Shown here one piece after another: positions 35,171 to 44,957 of a stretch of 64,000 nucleotides of DNA (its first letter is position 1; every line of letters begins with the position of its first letter). A model generated the notes under the pieces. That model was not told the origin of the DNA. It ran no database searches and was given only the letters and a program-made list of their open reading frames with translations. The stretch is from an uncultured Aquimarina sp. (GTDB taxonomy: Bacteria > Bacteroidota > Bacteroidia > Flavobacteriales > Flavobacteriaceae). A program made the translations under genes and the position numbers. Location: NCBI GenBank assembly GCA_947500545.1, contig CANMSO010000001.1:620001-684000 (forward strand), written 5' to 3'.

Positions 35171-38100
35171 ATGAATCTGACAAAGTTTTCCATAGAAAGA
35201 AATAGGGTAGTACTGAGCGTTCTTGTAGTTGTGATCGCTATGGGTGCAGTATTGTATCAATCACTGTCAAGAGATAGTATGCCGCCATATACTATTCGTG
35301 TGGCTTCTGTTGTATCCTCTTTTCCCGGGGCTTCCCCAGAGCGAGTAGAAGAATTAGTAACCGATAAAATTGAAAAAGTAGCCCAAGAGTTACCTGAACT
35401 AAAATTGTTAAAAAGTACTTCCAGAACTGGACTTTCAGTAGTTCAGGTAGAACTTCGGATGGAAGTGGCTCCCGAAGAATTACAACTCGTTTGGGACAGA
35501 TTACGAAGAAAATTGGATGTCATCCAGGGGCTTCCTAATAATGTTTATCCCCAATTAAAAGATGATGGTTTAGGAGAAGTATTTGGTATTGCTATCGGCT
35601 TAGTGAGTGATGGATATTCATATACCGATATGAAAGATTATGCCGATGACCTTCGTGATGATCTGATTAAGTTGGAAGATGCTGCCAAAGTAGAAATTAA
35701 CGGTGATCAAGATGAAAGAGTATTTGTCGAGTTTAATAATGCACGCCTAAAATCATATGGGCTTACTTCAAACAGACTTCAGAATATATTAGCATCTACC
35801 AACATCTTGAGTTCGGGAGGTGAGATTACTGTTGAGAATGAAAGAATCATTTTAGAACCTACTGGAAATTTTAATAGTGTTGAAGATATAAAAAAGACCT
35901 TGATCTCGGTAGGGCAGAGTGGTCAAGTAGTGGCGTTAAGTGATATCACTACAATCAAAAAAGGATATATAGATCCACCCACTCAAAAAGTACGCATCAA
36001 TGGAAAAGATGCTATTTCCCTTCATATATCATTGAAAGACGGAGCCAATATTATTAAAATGGGAGAGGAAGTTGATGTAGTATTAGAGCAATGGCAAGAA
36101 AAACTACCAATCGGTTTGGAAGCCTTTAGAATTTCCTCTCTAGATACTTACATTGATGTGAAAATTAGTGATTTTGTAAGCAACCTGATACAAGCTATTA
36201 TAATTGTATTAGCGGTAATGCTCTTATTCCTTGGGTTTCGTACCGGTTTGGTTATTGCAAGTCTGATTCCGATAGTTACCATAACTACTTTGATGATCAT
36301 GGGGTTTATTGATATGGGCTTGAACCAGATCACCCTGGCAGCATTAATTATGGCGTTAGGAATGATGGTAGATAACGGTATTGTAGTGGCAGAATCTATA
36401 ATGGTGAAAATGGAACAAGGCGATCCCGTTAAAAAAGCTGCAATCGATTCATGTAGTGAATTAATGGTTCCTTTATTGATCTCTACGTTAACAACTTCAG
36501 CAGCATTTCTCTCTTTCTATATGGCTGAATCTGTAATGGGTGATATTATGGGGCCACTATTTGTGGTAATTTCTATTGCTTTATTATCTTCATGGATTAT
36601 CGCTTTGAGTATCATTACACTCTTTTGCGTATTCTTCCTGAAGGTCAAAAAGAAAGAGATTGGTAAAGAAAGTCTGCTGGACAAAATCATTAATACACTT
36701 AAACGGTATTATAAAGATTTAATTTTGAAAGCTTTACATTGGAAACGCACTGTTTTGTTTAGCATAGTGATATTATTCTTTTTATCTCTATATGGATTCA
36801 CACACTTATCGTTTTTATTTTTTCCTGATAGTGATAGAAATATGATCACCATAGATATTAACTTACCTGAAGGTACAAAGGTTGAAGCTACCACAAAAAC
36901 TGTATTGGCTATCGAAGAATTTATCCAAAAAGAATTGATGGTAAATGAAGAACGTACTACAGGAATTATAGACTGGTCAGCTTTTATTGGTGAAGGTCCT
37001 TCTTCATATGATTTAGGATATAATGCAGACGAAGCAAATTCAAATTATGCACATATTCTGGTCAACACTTCTTCGTTTGAAGTCAACAATGAGATTATCA
37101 ATGCTTTGGATACATTTACTTACAATGCGTTTCCTAATGCTGATATTAAATCTGCACTATTGGGCTCTACAGGCGGTGGCGCTCCGGTTGAAATTAAAGT
37201 TTCAGGAGATGACCCCGATGAATTAGCAGAAATTTCAAGTCAGATAAAATCACAACTTTTTCAAATTGATGGAACTAAAAATATCAAAGATGATTGGGGA
37301 CCAAAGGGAAAAAAGTTTGTAATTCAGATAGACCAAAATAAAGCTCAGTTGGCAGGAGTAACCAATCAGGATATTGCTACTTCTTTACAGACTGTATTGG
37401 ATGGATTTACGGCAGGAGAATATCGCGAAGGTGATAAGAACATTCCTATTTTGATGCGTGGAGAAAATAGTGACCAACAAACCCTTACTTCTCTGGAAAG
37501 TCTTAACATTTATGCCCAGAATTCCGGAAAGAGTATTCCCTTTTTACAGGTTGCTAGAATTAAACCGCAATGGCAATATTCAAAAATTAAACGATTGGAT
37601 CTAACTCGAACTGTAACCATTTCTTCTCAGCTTACCGAAGATGGAAATGCATCAGATATTATCTCTAAAATCACACCTTGGCTGCAGGAGCAAGAACAAT
37701 CCTGGAATGGTGAGTACACCTACAAATTAGGAGGGGAGGCAGAAAACACAGCAGAAAATATGGGAGCTGTGGCAAAATATCTTCCGCTTTCGGCATTTAT
37801 TATAGTAATGTTGTTGATTATTCAATTCAACTCTTTTAGAAAAATGACCATGATCGTATGTACCATTCCGCTTGGGGTTATCGGTATGGTTTTAGGTTTA
37901 TTACTTTTCGGAACGCCTTTCGGATTTATGGCTTTTTTGGGTGTGATTTCACTAGCCGGAATTGTAATTAATAATGCTATTGTACTCATTGACAGAATAG
38001 AAATTGAAGAGAACGAATTAAAGCGCTCTCCGCAAGATGCTGTAATTGCTGCTTGTTTGCAACGTTTCAGGCCTATTTTGTTAGCTACTTTTACCACGGT

Positions 38101-38281
38101 ACTCGGTCTGATACCACTTTATTTAGGAGGTGGAGCGATTTGGGAACCCATGGCAGTAACCATTATGGTAGGATTATTATTTGGTACAGTGATTACACTG
38201 CTTTTCATTCCATCTTTTTATAGTGTACTTTATAAAGTAGATTACAGAAATTATGAATTTAATACAGAACTATTAGACTAA
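35171..38281 (+). CDS. RND multidrug/HAE1-type efflux transporter
   Basis: 1036 residues, full length for AcrB/MexB-type pumps, with 12 membrane helices and two large periplasmic loops. Recognisable parts are PGASPERVEELVTDKIEKVA, LAALIMALGMMVDNGIVVAE in helix 4 with acidic residues, and GVISLAGIVINNAIVLIDRI in the second half with RFRPILLATFTTVLGLIPL. It uses the proton gradient to export drugs, metabolites or lipids. The gene is 12 bases after the adaptor gene and is intact, even though the channel gene of the same operon is interrupted. Confidence 0.94.
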   Translation: MNLTKFSIERNRVVLSVLVVVIAMGAVLYQSLSRDSMPPYTIRVASVVSSFPGASPERVEELVTDKIEKVAQELPELKLLKSTSRTGLSVVQVELRMEVAPEELQLVWDRLRRKLDVIQGLPNNVYPQLKDDGLGEVFGIAIGLVSDGYSYTDMKDYADDLRDDLIKLEDAAKVEINGDQDERVFVEFNNARLKSYGLTSNRLQNILASTNILSSGGEITVENERIILEPTGNFNSVEDIKKTLISVGQSGQVVALSDITTIKKGYIDPPTQKVRINGKDAISLHISLKDGANIIKMGEEVDVVLEQWQEKLPIGLEAFRISSLDTYIDVKISDFVSNLIQAIIIVLAVMLLFLGFRTGLVIASLIPIVTITTLMIMGFIDMGLNQITLAALIMALGMMVDNGIVVAESIMVKMEQGDPVKKAAIDSCSELMVPLLISTLTTSAAFLSFYMAESVMGDIMGPLFVVISIALLSSWIIALSIITLFCVFFLKVKKKEIGKESLLDKIINTLKRYYKDLILKALHWKRTVLFSIVILFFLSLYGFTHLSFLFFPDSDRNMITIDINLPEGTKVEATTKTVLAIEEFIQKELMVNEERTTGIIDWSAFIGEGPSSYDLGYNADEANSNYAHILVNTSSFEVNNEIINALDTFTYNAFPNADIKSALLGSTGGGAPVEIKVSGDDPDELAEISSQIKSQLFQIDGTKNIKDDWGPKGKKFVIQIDQNKAQLAGVTNQDIATSLQTVLDGFTAGEYREGDKNIPILMRGENSDQQTLTSLESLNIYAQNSGKSIPFLQVARIKPQWQYSKIKRLDLTRTVTISSQLTEDGNASDIISKITPWLQEQEQSWNGEYTYKLGGEAENTAENMGAVAKYLPLSAFIIVMLLIIQFNSFRKMTMIVCTIPLGVIGMVLGLLLFGTPFGFMAFLGVISLAGIVINNAIVLIDRIEIEENELKRSPQDAVIAACLQRFRPILLATFTTVLGLIPLYLGGGAIWEPMAVTIMVGLLFGTVITLLFIPSFYSVLYKVDYRNYEFNTELLD

Positions 38282-38289
38282 AACTGTTT

Positions 38290-38940
38290 ATGAATAAAAT
38301 TGTAAAGGCATTAATAATAGTATGGGTATGTTCGGCCTGTTCCTCGGTTAAATTATTGGATTCCTGGAAATCACAAAGTTTTAAATCCTTTGCTGGGCAA
38401 AAAATTTTAGTAGCCGCTAAAAGCCCTGATTTAGAAGTAAGAAAATCCTATGAAATCGCGATTGTCAATCAATTAAGAAAACAAGGAATTAAAGCAATAG
38501 AGATTCATAAAACATTTCCAAGCTTTGAAGAAAAAGAAAATCCTACAGATGAAGAAGTGTCCAAAATCGTAAAACAGTTTAAAGAAAAAGGAATTACAGC
38601 TATTTTAATCACCTCTTTAAAAAGTACCATAAAAACAAAAAGTGATAATGCACCGCAATTGGTAGATATCCCTAATCAATATCAAAATAAATATTTATTC
38701 TCATTCAATAATAGTGATGATGTTCACGCTTTGCCTAAATTATCAGCTTTGGGAACTAATGATACACCTAGGGTAGAATTGACTTCTACTACCTACGTAT
38801 TAGAAGCTATAACCTATGATTTAACCCAGGAAAAAGATAAACAATTGGTAAATGTTTGTTTAGTGGATGTTACAGATCCTGATTCGGGAAAGAAGATTTT
38901 AGAAAGGTTTTCTAAAATTGTCTCAGATCAATTTAAATAA
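38290..38940 (+). CDS. lipoprotein, paralogue of the one at 26794
   Basis: 216 residues with a short signal and lipobox SAC (Cys near residue 17). SSVKLLDSWKSQ, QKILVAAKSPDLEVRKSYE, ITAILITSLK and EAITYDLTQ align with the protein at 26794. It follows the RND pump by 8 bases and precedes the DUF2235 gene by 2, so it is in the efflux operon. Its function is unknown; location at the inner or outer membrane is likely. Confidence 0.8.
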   Translation: MNKIVKALIIVWVCSACSSVKLLDSWKSQSFKSFAGQKILVAAKSPDLEVRKSYEIAIVNQLRKQGIKAIEIHKTFPSFEEKENPTDEEVSKIVKQFKEKGITAILITSLKSTIKTKSDNAPQLVDIPNQYQNKYLFSFNNSDDVHALPKLSALGTNDTPRVELTSTTYVLEAITYDLTQEKDKQLVNVCLVDVTDPDSGKKILERFSKIVSDQFK

Positions 38941-38942
38941 TA

Positions 38943-40148
38943 ATGAAACTACCTAGACTTGTATTCTTGATATTTTACTTTGTTTTTTTAGGGTGTGGCG
39001 TAAAGGATCCTATCGTCCATCAAACGTTGTCTTCAAAAGAGTCTTCTAAGAAAATTGCTGTATTCTTTGACGGAACCACTAATAACGAAAGCAGTTATAC
39101 AAATGTTTCGAAATTATATAATTTAACTACGCTTCAGGCTAATCCAAATATTGGAGCAGTATACCTAAGAGGAGTTGGAAATGGAGCAGATGTGTTAGGT
39201 ATGATTATGGGTACAGGAATTCGAAGGGAAGTTTGTAAAGCATATCTGTATTTAGCTGAAAATTATAATCATCAAAGAAACGACAAGATTTTTATTTTTG
39301 GGTTTAGCAGGGGAGCTTATGCTTCCAGAATTTTAGCAGGCTTGATTTATGTAGCTGGAATTGTGGACCTACAAGAAATTCCTAAAGAAAAACGCTTGAG
39401 ATTTGTAAAAAGAATCTTTGATGCCCATAAGAGCGATAAATCATTATTAGAAAAAAGAAAAGATGTCTTTGAAATTACAAAACAGTCCATTAATCCTGGT
39501 GATTATACAATTGAGTTTATGGGACTTTGGGACACGGTCGAAGCTTTAGGAGTGCCTAAATATGATGAAGAGTACTATGCTCCAAAAAACAATTACTTTG
39601 ATCAGTTATGTAACGTTAAGAAAGCTGTACACGCTTTGTCCTTAAATGATAATCGAAGCTCTATATTCACACCTGTTTTACTAACACAGAATCGCTTGAT
39701 ATCTACCTGTTCAAATATTAATCCAGAAGATATTACTAAAGAAGTTTGGTTTTTTGGTGCACATTCTGATGTAGGTGGAGGATATCGAAATACAAACATA
39801 AGTGGAGTTTCTCTAAATTGGATGATTCGTCAACTGGAACCTTATCAATTACTTCCTGAAGGAACTAAGGTTTATGAAGATCGATTTGATAGAACCAATA
39901 ATCCGGCTAAAGGATTCGTAAGATTGTTTTATCCCAAGAGTAGTCGGAAACTATCCTTCTTAGTTTCGAAAAAAGGATATAAAAAAGAGAAATTAAGAAT
40001 TCATAAATCTGTTTTAGATCGGTTACAAGTTTCCTTACAGTCTTATGAGATTAATCTTATTAAATTTTTTAGCGAATGTTTTGAAGAAAATCAAATAGGA
40101 GGATATGATTATAAACCAGATTCAGAATGTTTTGTAATAGAAGAATAA
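38943..40148 (+). CDS. DUF2235 alpha/beta-hydrolase lipoprotein (Tle1-like phospholipase fold)
   Basis: 401 residues. Lipobox FLGC (Cys18) predicts lipidation. DUF2235 features follow: AVFFDGTTNNESSY, the nucleophile elbow GFSRGAYASR (Ser122), FMGLWDTVEALG with a conserved Asp, and FFGAHSDVGGGY with the catalytic Asp/His region. The family includes type VI secretion lipases (Tle1) and diverse uncharacterised hydrolases; no VgrG or T6SS gene is nearby. A membrane-lipid function beside an efflux pump and a potassium channel is plausible but inferred. Confidence 0.85.
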   Translation: MKLPRLVFLIFYFVFLGCGVKDPIVHQTLSSKESSKKIAVFFDGTTNNESSYTNVSKLYNLTTLQANPNIGAVYLRGVGNGADVLGMIMGTGIRREVCKAYLYLAENYNHQRNDKIFIFGFSRGAYASRILAGLIYVAGIVDLQEIPKEKRLRFVKRIFDAHKSDKSLLEKRKDVFEITKQSINPGDYTIEFMGLWDTVEALGVPKYDEEYYAPKNNYFDQLCNVKKAVHALSLNDNRSSIFTPVLLTQNRLISTCSNINPEDITKEVWFFGAHSDVGGGYRNTNISGVSLNWMIRQLEPYQLLPEGTKVYEDRFDRTNNPAKGFVRLFYPKSSRKLSFLVSKKGYKKEKLRIHKSVLDRLQVSLQSYEINLIKFFSECFEENQIGGYDYKPDSECFVIEE

Positions 40149-40154
40149 TGTAGT

Positions 40155-40823
40155 ATGTTTAAAAAAGCTTACCCATACCGTTTTGAACTCTTTTTGTTCA
40201 GTCAAGTGGCCATTCTTTTTGGATCTCTAGTCATTCCAGCAACTTTCTTTGAGATGGTTGTTTCTCCAATGTTATTTCTTATCAATCAACTAGCCGGAAT
40301 AGTACTGATCTCCCAAAAGAAAAAGCTAATGTGGTTTTTTGTTGTATTGCTCTTAATGTCTGGGGTTATATTCGGAGCAGGATTATTAGACGATCAAAGT
40401 AATAGATCTTTGGCTTTTCTAAATATGGGAGTTTCATTCCTGTTTTACGGGATAGTAACTTTTGAAATCCTTCAACAGATTTGGCAAACCCAAGTGGTAA
40501 ATAAGAATGTTATTTTTGGTTTAATCAGTGGTTACATCTCTTTAGGTCTCGTCAGTTTCTTTATCTGTTTGAGTATTGAAATGGCTTTCCCTGGTTCTTT
40601 TCAAGGTTTGGGTGCGACCATAGAAACCCCGAAACTATTTACAGAACGTTTAATGTACTACAGTTATATTACATTGATGACTATTGGTTATGGAGAAATT
40701 GTACCTATAACTTCGCTATCTCAAAAGGCTGCAATTCTTATTGGTTTGATCGGACAATTTTATTTAGTTATTTTAACGGCTATTATTGTGGGTAAATATC
40801 TTAACAGTGCTAAGGAAAAATAG
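40155..40823 (+). CDS. potassium channel-like membrane protein
   Basis: 222 residues with six predicted membrane helices. The pore loop YSYITLMTIGYGEIVP carries the selectivity-filter signature TIGYGE (residues 176-181), and the last helix (ILIGLIGQFYLVILTAIIVG) forms the inner pore helix, as in Ion_trans_2 channels. No RCK domain follows. It starts 6 bases after the DUF2235 gene and ends 23 bases before the LytS-type kinase, suggesting an operon sensing or adjusting membrane state. Confidence 0.85.
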   Translation: MFKKAYPYRFELFLFSQVAILFGSLVIPATFFEMVVSPMLFLINQLAGIVLISQKKKLMWFFVVLLLMSGVIFGAGLLDDQSNRSLAFLNMGVSFLFYGIVTFEILQQIWQTQVVNKNVIFGLISGYISLGLVSFFICLSIEMAFPGSFQGLGATIETPKLFTERLMYYSYITLMTIGYGEIVPITSLSQKAAILIGLIGQFYLVILTAIIVGKYLNSAKEK

Positions 40824-40846
40824 CATACTAAAAACGTTTACATATA

Positions 40847-41869
40847 TTGGAATCATTTAGAATCAAAAAAAGAACGCTAATAGTAATAGCCTTATTTATA
40901 AGTTTTTTGATAAACCTTAACAGGTTTCTCTTTATTGTTTACCCTAGTTTATCCTATTTTGATGATATAGCTGCCGGTTCTGTTTCCGTTTTGATATTCC
41001 GAATAATTACCTTTGCAGGGTATTGCTTTTTGATATTATATTTAACAACACATCAACCAAGTTTCTTGCAAAAAGTTAAGAATCCGTTACGTTCAGTTGT
41101 TTTTTTTCTGGTGATTATTATCTCGGCTATTGGTAGTTTTTACTTAATAATGGGCATTCATAAATTATTGTTATTCGAAGTTATTGAACCAGAACGTGAA
41201 GGAATTAGATATGTTTGGGTAGTCCAGTGTACTGTATCTCTTCTTATTGGTTGGTTACTATTATTTAGAAAAAGACGAAAAACAGATATTTTAGATAAGG
41301 AACGACTGCTTAAAGAAAAAGCTCAAAGTGAGTTACAGGCATTAAACAACCAAATTAATCCTCATTTTTTATTCAATTCTTTAAATACCCTAAAGTATAT
41401 TATTCAAGATAATAAGAGAGATTCTGTAGAATTTGTTGATAAATTGGCTTCGCTCTATCGGTACATTCTCCAGAGTAGTCAGAGAAGTTTAGTCCCCTTA
41501 CAACATGAGTTGGATTTCATATCGGATTATATTTATTTAATTAAAGCCAGATATGAGAGCAATTTCGATGTTCATATCAATTTTAATATAGATAAAAAAG
41601 CAACAATGATACCTATACTATCATTACAGCTGCTTCTTGAAAATGCTATAAAACATAATGAAATTTCTTCCGAATTCCCACTACAAGTTAATATATACAA
41701 CACACCAGAATTTATTGTTGTAGAAAATAAAAAACAGCCCAAAACTCGATTAATGGAATCTACAAACCAAGGGCTTAAAAACCTTTCCAAACGTTACCAA
41801 TTATTATTAAACAGAAAAATGGTAATTAGTGATGATGCAATTTTTAGTGTCAAATTACCATTAAGTTAA
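40847..41869 (+). CDS. LytS-type sensor histidine kinase
   Basis: 340 residues from TTG 40847; no in-frame ATG is suitably placed, so the TTG start is accepted. Four membrane helices up to residue ~140, then linker, His173 in NQINPHFLFNSLN, N-box LLENAIKHNE and the ATPase region. It resembles the kinase at 27701 throughout its C-terminal half. The LytTR gene follows after 43 bases. It appears to be the end of the operon that contains the lipoprotein, DUF2235 and channel genes. Confidence 0.9.
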   Translation: MESFRIKKRTLIVIALFISFLINLNRFLFIVYPSLSYFDDIAAGSVSVLIFRIITFAGYCFLILYLTTHQPSFLQKVKNPLRSVVFFLVIIISAIGSFYLIMGIHKLLLFEVIEPEREGIRYVWVVQCTVSLLIGWLLLFRKRRKTDILDKERLLKEKAQSELQALNNQINPHFLFNSLNTLKYIIQDNKRDSVEFVDKLASLYRYILQSSQRSLVPLQHELDFISDYIYLIKARYESNFDVHINFNIDKKATMIPILSLQLLLENAIKHNEISSEFPLQVNIYNTPEFIVVENKKQPKTRLMESTNQGLKNLSKRYQLLLNRKMVISDDAIFSVKLPLS

Positions 41870-41912
41870 TACTTAATTTTGTTTATCTTTAGTTGTCAAA
41901 ATCCTTCATACA

Positions 41913-42680
41913 TTGAAAGTAATCATAATAGAAGATGAATTAAAGGCTACAAAATATCTCATCAAACTTTTACATAAGTTAGATCCTCTGATTGAAGTGG
42001 TCAAAACATTGGATAGTGTTAAGTCTTCTGTACGTTACCTTAAGAAACATAACAGTTTTGAACTTATATTCTCAGATGTTCAGTTAGGAGATGGAGTCTG
42101 CTTTGAAATTTTTAATCAAGTTGACGTTAATATTCCTGTAATCTTTACTACTGCTTTTGACCAATATGCTATAAAAGCATTCAAATTAAATAGCATCGAC
42201 TACGTTTTAAAACCTATAAAACAAGAAGACTTAGAATTTGCTATTGAAAAACACAAAAAAGGTAAAATAGGTTCGCAAAATGTGTTGGACAAGGTTACTT
42301 CACTCTTAAAAACCACCGAAACCCAATCTAATGATTCTATTACACATACTTTACTAATTCAAAGTAGAAGTGGGTTAGTTCCAGTAAAGACCAGGGAATT
42401 CTCTTTTTTTTATGTAGAGAATACTACAGTAATAGGAATAATCACCTCTAAGAATAGATTTATTGTTGACAAAACTATAGGTGAGTTAGAAAAAGAATTA
42501 GACCCAATACTGTTTTTTAGAGTCAATCGTCAAATGTTGGTACATAGAGACGCAATAGACCGTGTATACCATTATTATCATGGTAAGATGCGTATTTCGG
42601 TAACGCCCACCTTTGATGATGATATCATTATTAGTAAAGCCAAGGTAAAGAATTTCAAAAACTGGCTCACTGCACATTAA
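41913..42680 (+). CDS. LytTR-family response regulator
   Basis: 255 residues from a TTG start (41913) that gives the normal receiver start KVIIIEDELKATKY. Asp55 in IFSDVQLGD and Lys in VLKPIK, then a LytTR domain (ELDPILFFRVNRQMLVHRDA). Partner of the kinase upstream and close paralogue of the regulator at 28733. Paired CTTCA repeats with 21-base spacing lie 47 bases downstream in front of the AraC-type gene and may be a target. Confidence 0.92.
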   Translation: MKVIIIEDELKATKYLIKLLHKLDPLIEVVKTLDSVKSSVRYLKKHNSFELIFSDVQLGDGVCFEIFNQVDVNIPVIFTTAFDQYAIKAFKLNSIDYVLKPIKQEDLEFAIEKHKKGKIGSQNVLDKVTSLLKTTETQSNDSITHTLLIQSRSGLVPVKTREFSFFYVENTTVIGIITSKNRFIVDKTIGELEKELDPILFFRVNRQMLVHRDAIDRVYHYYHGKMRISVTPTFDDDIIISKAKVKNFKNWLTAH

Positions 42681-42726
42681 AACTAGGGAAATAGACCAAA
42701 AACTACTTGATTGAACTATTAAGACA

Positions 42727-42755
42727 CTTCAAAGTTCTATTTAAACACTTCACTT
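42727..42755 (+). promoter_or_regulatory. paired direct repeats, candidate LytTR site
   Basis: ACACTTCA occurs at 42724-42731 and 42745-42752, 21 bases apart; the second extends to CTTCACTT as at 26309-26316. It lies ~80 bases before the AraC-family gene. Confidence 0.4.
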
Positions 42756-42835
42756 AGATAATTTTTGAATCTTCTTGTAAGCTAAGTAACTTTTTATTGA
42801 GAAACTAATGGTTTTTTTCTATAAATCGTCATATC

Positions 42836-43825
42836 ATGCAACAACAATTTTTCATATATCAGACATCATTTTTACATCCCATGTTTTGTGTACTTAAGAC
42901 ACAGAATGTTAATATTAATGCTCTAATACGCAATACCCAACTACGACATTTTGATGTGAAAGCAGATGATAAATATATTCCGTCTTGTGTAGTTTATGAG
43001 TTCCTAAAAGAAGTAAAAAGATTATACAAAGTTGATATGCTATTTCATACCAATTGTTACAATTATGGGCTTCTATACCAAGGTGAATTTGGTTGTTATC
43101 TAAGAAGTCGGCAAACTCTTAAAATTGCACTTTTAGAGTTTATTTCTTTGAGTAAAACTATTCAAACTAATTTGAAGAGCTTTTTGAACTCAGATAAAGG
43201 GTTAACTACTTTTTCCTTTGAACTTTTAGATGACTTTTGTACGGGAAGACATATGGCAGAATTAAGTACTTTAATGAAGCTATTAAATTTATTTAGGAAC
43301 TTTATTAAACTTGAATCTCAGGGTATTCAATTAATCGTTCCCCATCGTAGCTTGAATTGTGCTGCAAAGCTAATTAGTGGGGGAATAGAAATTATGAGCC
43401 ACCATGATTCAATGTATCAATTTAATTTTCCAACGACGCTTTTACATGAGAATAACAAAACCAAATTATCTTCCAATAATAATATCAGACCTGAATATGA
43501 ATCGATGGACCTGGTTGATCTGGTTTCGAAGGTGATTGAAAGTTATAAACCAGGGTATTTACCTTCTTTACAAAGCCTATCTAACCATTTTAATATTTCC
43601 AGAAGCACCATGCGAAGAGTGTTATTAAAACAGCAGACCTGTTTTTCTGAACTGTTAGAGAATATTCTTTTTACTAAAGCTTCTCGACTGCTTTCTGTCC
43701 CAAACATGAATATAATGATGGTAAGTGAATATTTGGGATATACCGAGAGTGCTAATTTTATCAGATCATTTAAAAAATGGACTGGGATAACTCCAGGAGA
43801 ATATCGTGAGAGTTATTATTGCTAA
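42836..43825 (+). CDS. AraC-family transcriptional regulator
   Basis: 329 residues. The N-terminal ~200 residues resemble an AraC ligand-binding domain of the OruR/Arabinose_bd type (LRHFDVKADDKYIPSCVVYE, NYGLLYQGEFGCYLRSRQTL). The C-terminal ~100 residues hold two helix-turn-helices (LSNHFNISRSTMRRVLLKQQ; MVSEYLGYTESANFIRSFKK followed by WTGITPGEYR). It is convergent with the Omp85-like gene 16 bases away. The effector is unknown; preceded by a candidate LytTR site. Confidence 0.9.
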   Translation: MQQQFFIYQTSFLHPMFCVLKTQNVNINALIRNTQLRHFDVKADDKYIPSCVVYEFLKEVKRLYKVDMLFHTNCYNYGLLYQGEFGCYLRSRQTLKIALLEFISLSKTIQTNLKSFLNSDKGLTTFSFELLDDFCTGRHMAELSTLMKLLNLFRNFIKLESQGIQLIVPHRSLNCAAKLISGGIEIMSHHDSMYQFNFPTTLLHENNKTKLSSNNNIRPEYESMDLVDLVSKVIESYKPGYLPSLQSLSNHFNISRSTMRRVLLKQQTCFSELLENILFTKASRLLSVPNMNIMMVSEYLGYTESANFIRSFKKWTGITPGEYRESYYC

Positions 43826-43841
43826 GTACGTGTATTAAGTT

Positions 43842-44957
43842 CTAAAACGATTCATTAATACCAAAATAAAATCCACTATTACCAGCTTCTCCGTAACCGG
43901 TATCTAATCGTAGCCAAGTGCTTTTGTTCTTTAACAGCCGAAAACGAATACCGGCTCCTGCAGCTGGTTTTATATTGCTAATACTAAAAAAATCATCGGG
44001 AGCATTGGCCACTTCACCAATCAGACCAAAGGCGGCCGCAGTCCATCTGGGATGAAAACGCCAACGATATTCAGTTTGAACTACGTACATGTGATTATCT
44101 ATAAATCGTCCGTTAAAATACCCTCTGGCACGATAGCTTCCTCCAAATCTTGCTAATCCCTGAAAAGGTGCATCACCAAATGTATTTTCAACATATACCT
44201 GCATTGCCAATACACTATTACTCGACAATTTTTCATACGTTCTTAAGTCAAGAAAAAATTTATTATATCCTTGTGTTGCACCTAATAATTCGCTTGAAAA
44301 TAAAGCATTGAGTTTGTAGTACCGACCTGATAGAGGTGAACCTACATCGTCACGCGTATCCAAATTAAAGACTGCTCCTAATCCACTAATTATGGAACGA
44401 TTACTTCCTAAAATGGCTCCAGATTCTAATTGTCCTCCTTCTTGTGTTTCAGTGATCTCATGATTCTCAAAAATGTACTCAAAACCAAAATTAAGGTTAG
44501 GTGGTAATCGTCTGAGATATCCAACTTTGAGCTTATGAGAAGTCATATTATACACTTCTTCATTGCTATCTGGAGTATTATTGCCAAGACCCCAAAATAG
44601 GTTGGGGTAAATTTCCCAAGCATAAGATACATCTATAAAATATTCTCCTTGACTAAGATATATCTGAGGTTTTATTTCAAAAGTAAACTGCTCATTCAAT
44701 GTATAGATACCGCTAAACAGAATATTCGAAATCCTATTTTTATATCTATTCTTTTCATTAAGCAAAAAGAGTTGTCCGCCACCTCCAAAACCAAATTCAG
44801 TCTCAGGTGTATAGAATGCTATGGGAACCCCAATAAACTGTAAGTTTTTTGCAGTTGCTAATGTATCTGTTTTGAATACAGTCTCTTTACTTTGTGACCA
44901 AATATGGTTGGATACAATGATAAGGAATAGGAATGCTATGTAGATTTGTTTCTTCAT
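43842..44957 (-). CDS. BamA/TamA-type (Omp85) outer membrane beta-barrel protein
   Basis: 371 residues with a signal peptide (cleavage near IWSQ). It lacks POTRA repeats and consists of the barrel: FYTPETEFGFGGGGQLFLL near the start, a conserved RARGYFNGRF segment in the RGF/RGY position of Omp85 proteins, and the end GYGEAGNSGFYFGINESF with C-terminal Phe. POTRA-less members are known as surface-antigen D15-like proteins. Its ATG touches the stop of the preceding barrel gene (shared base 44957), so it is in an operon with that gene and HtrA. Confidence 0.85.
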   Translation of the reverse strand: MKKQIYIAFLFLIIVSNHIWSQSKETVFKTDTLATAKNLQFIGVPIAFYTPETEFGFGGGGQLFLLNEKNRYKNRISNILFSGIYTLNEQFTFEIKPQIYLSQGEYFIDVSYAWEIYPNLFWGLGNNTPDSNEEVYNMTSHKLKVGYLRRLPPNLNFGFEYIFENHEITETQEGGQLESGAILGSNRSIISGLGAVFNLDTRDDVGSPLSGRYYKLNALFSSELLGATQGYNKFFLDLRTYEKLSSNSVLAMQVYVENTFGDAPFQGLARFGGSYRARGYFNGRFIDNHMYVVQTEYRWRFHPRWTAAAFGLIGEVANAPDDFFSISNIKPAAGAGIRFRLLKNKSTWLRLDTGYGEAGNSGFYFGINESF

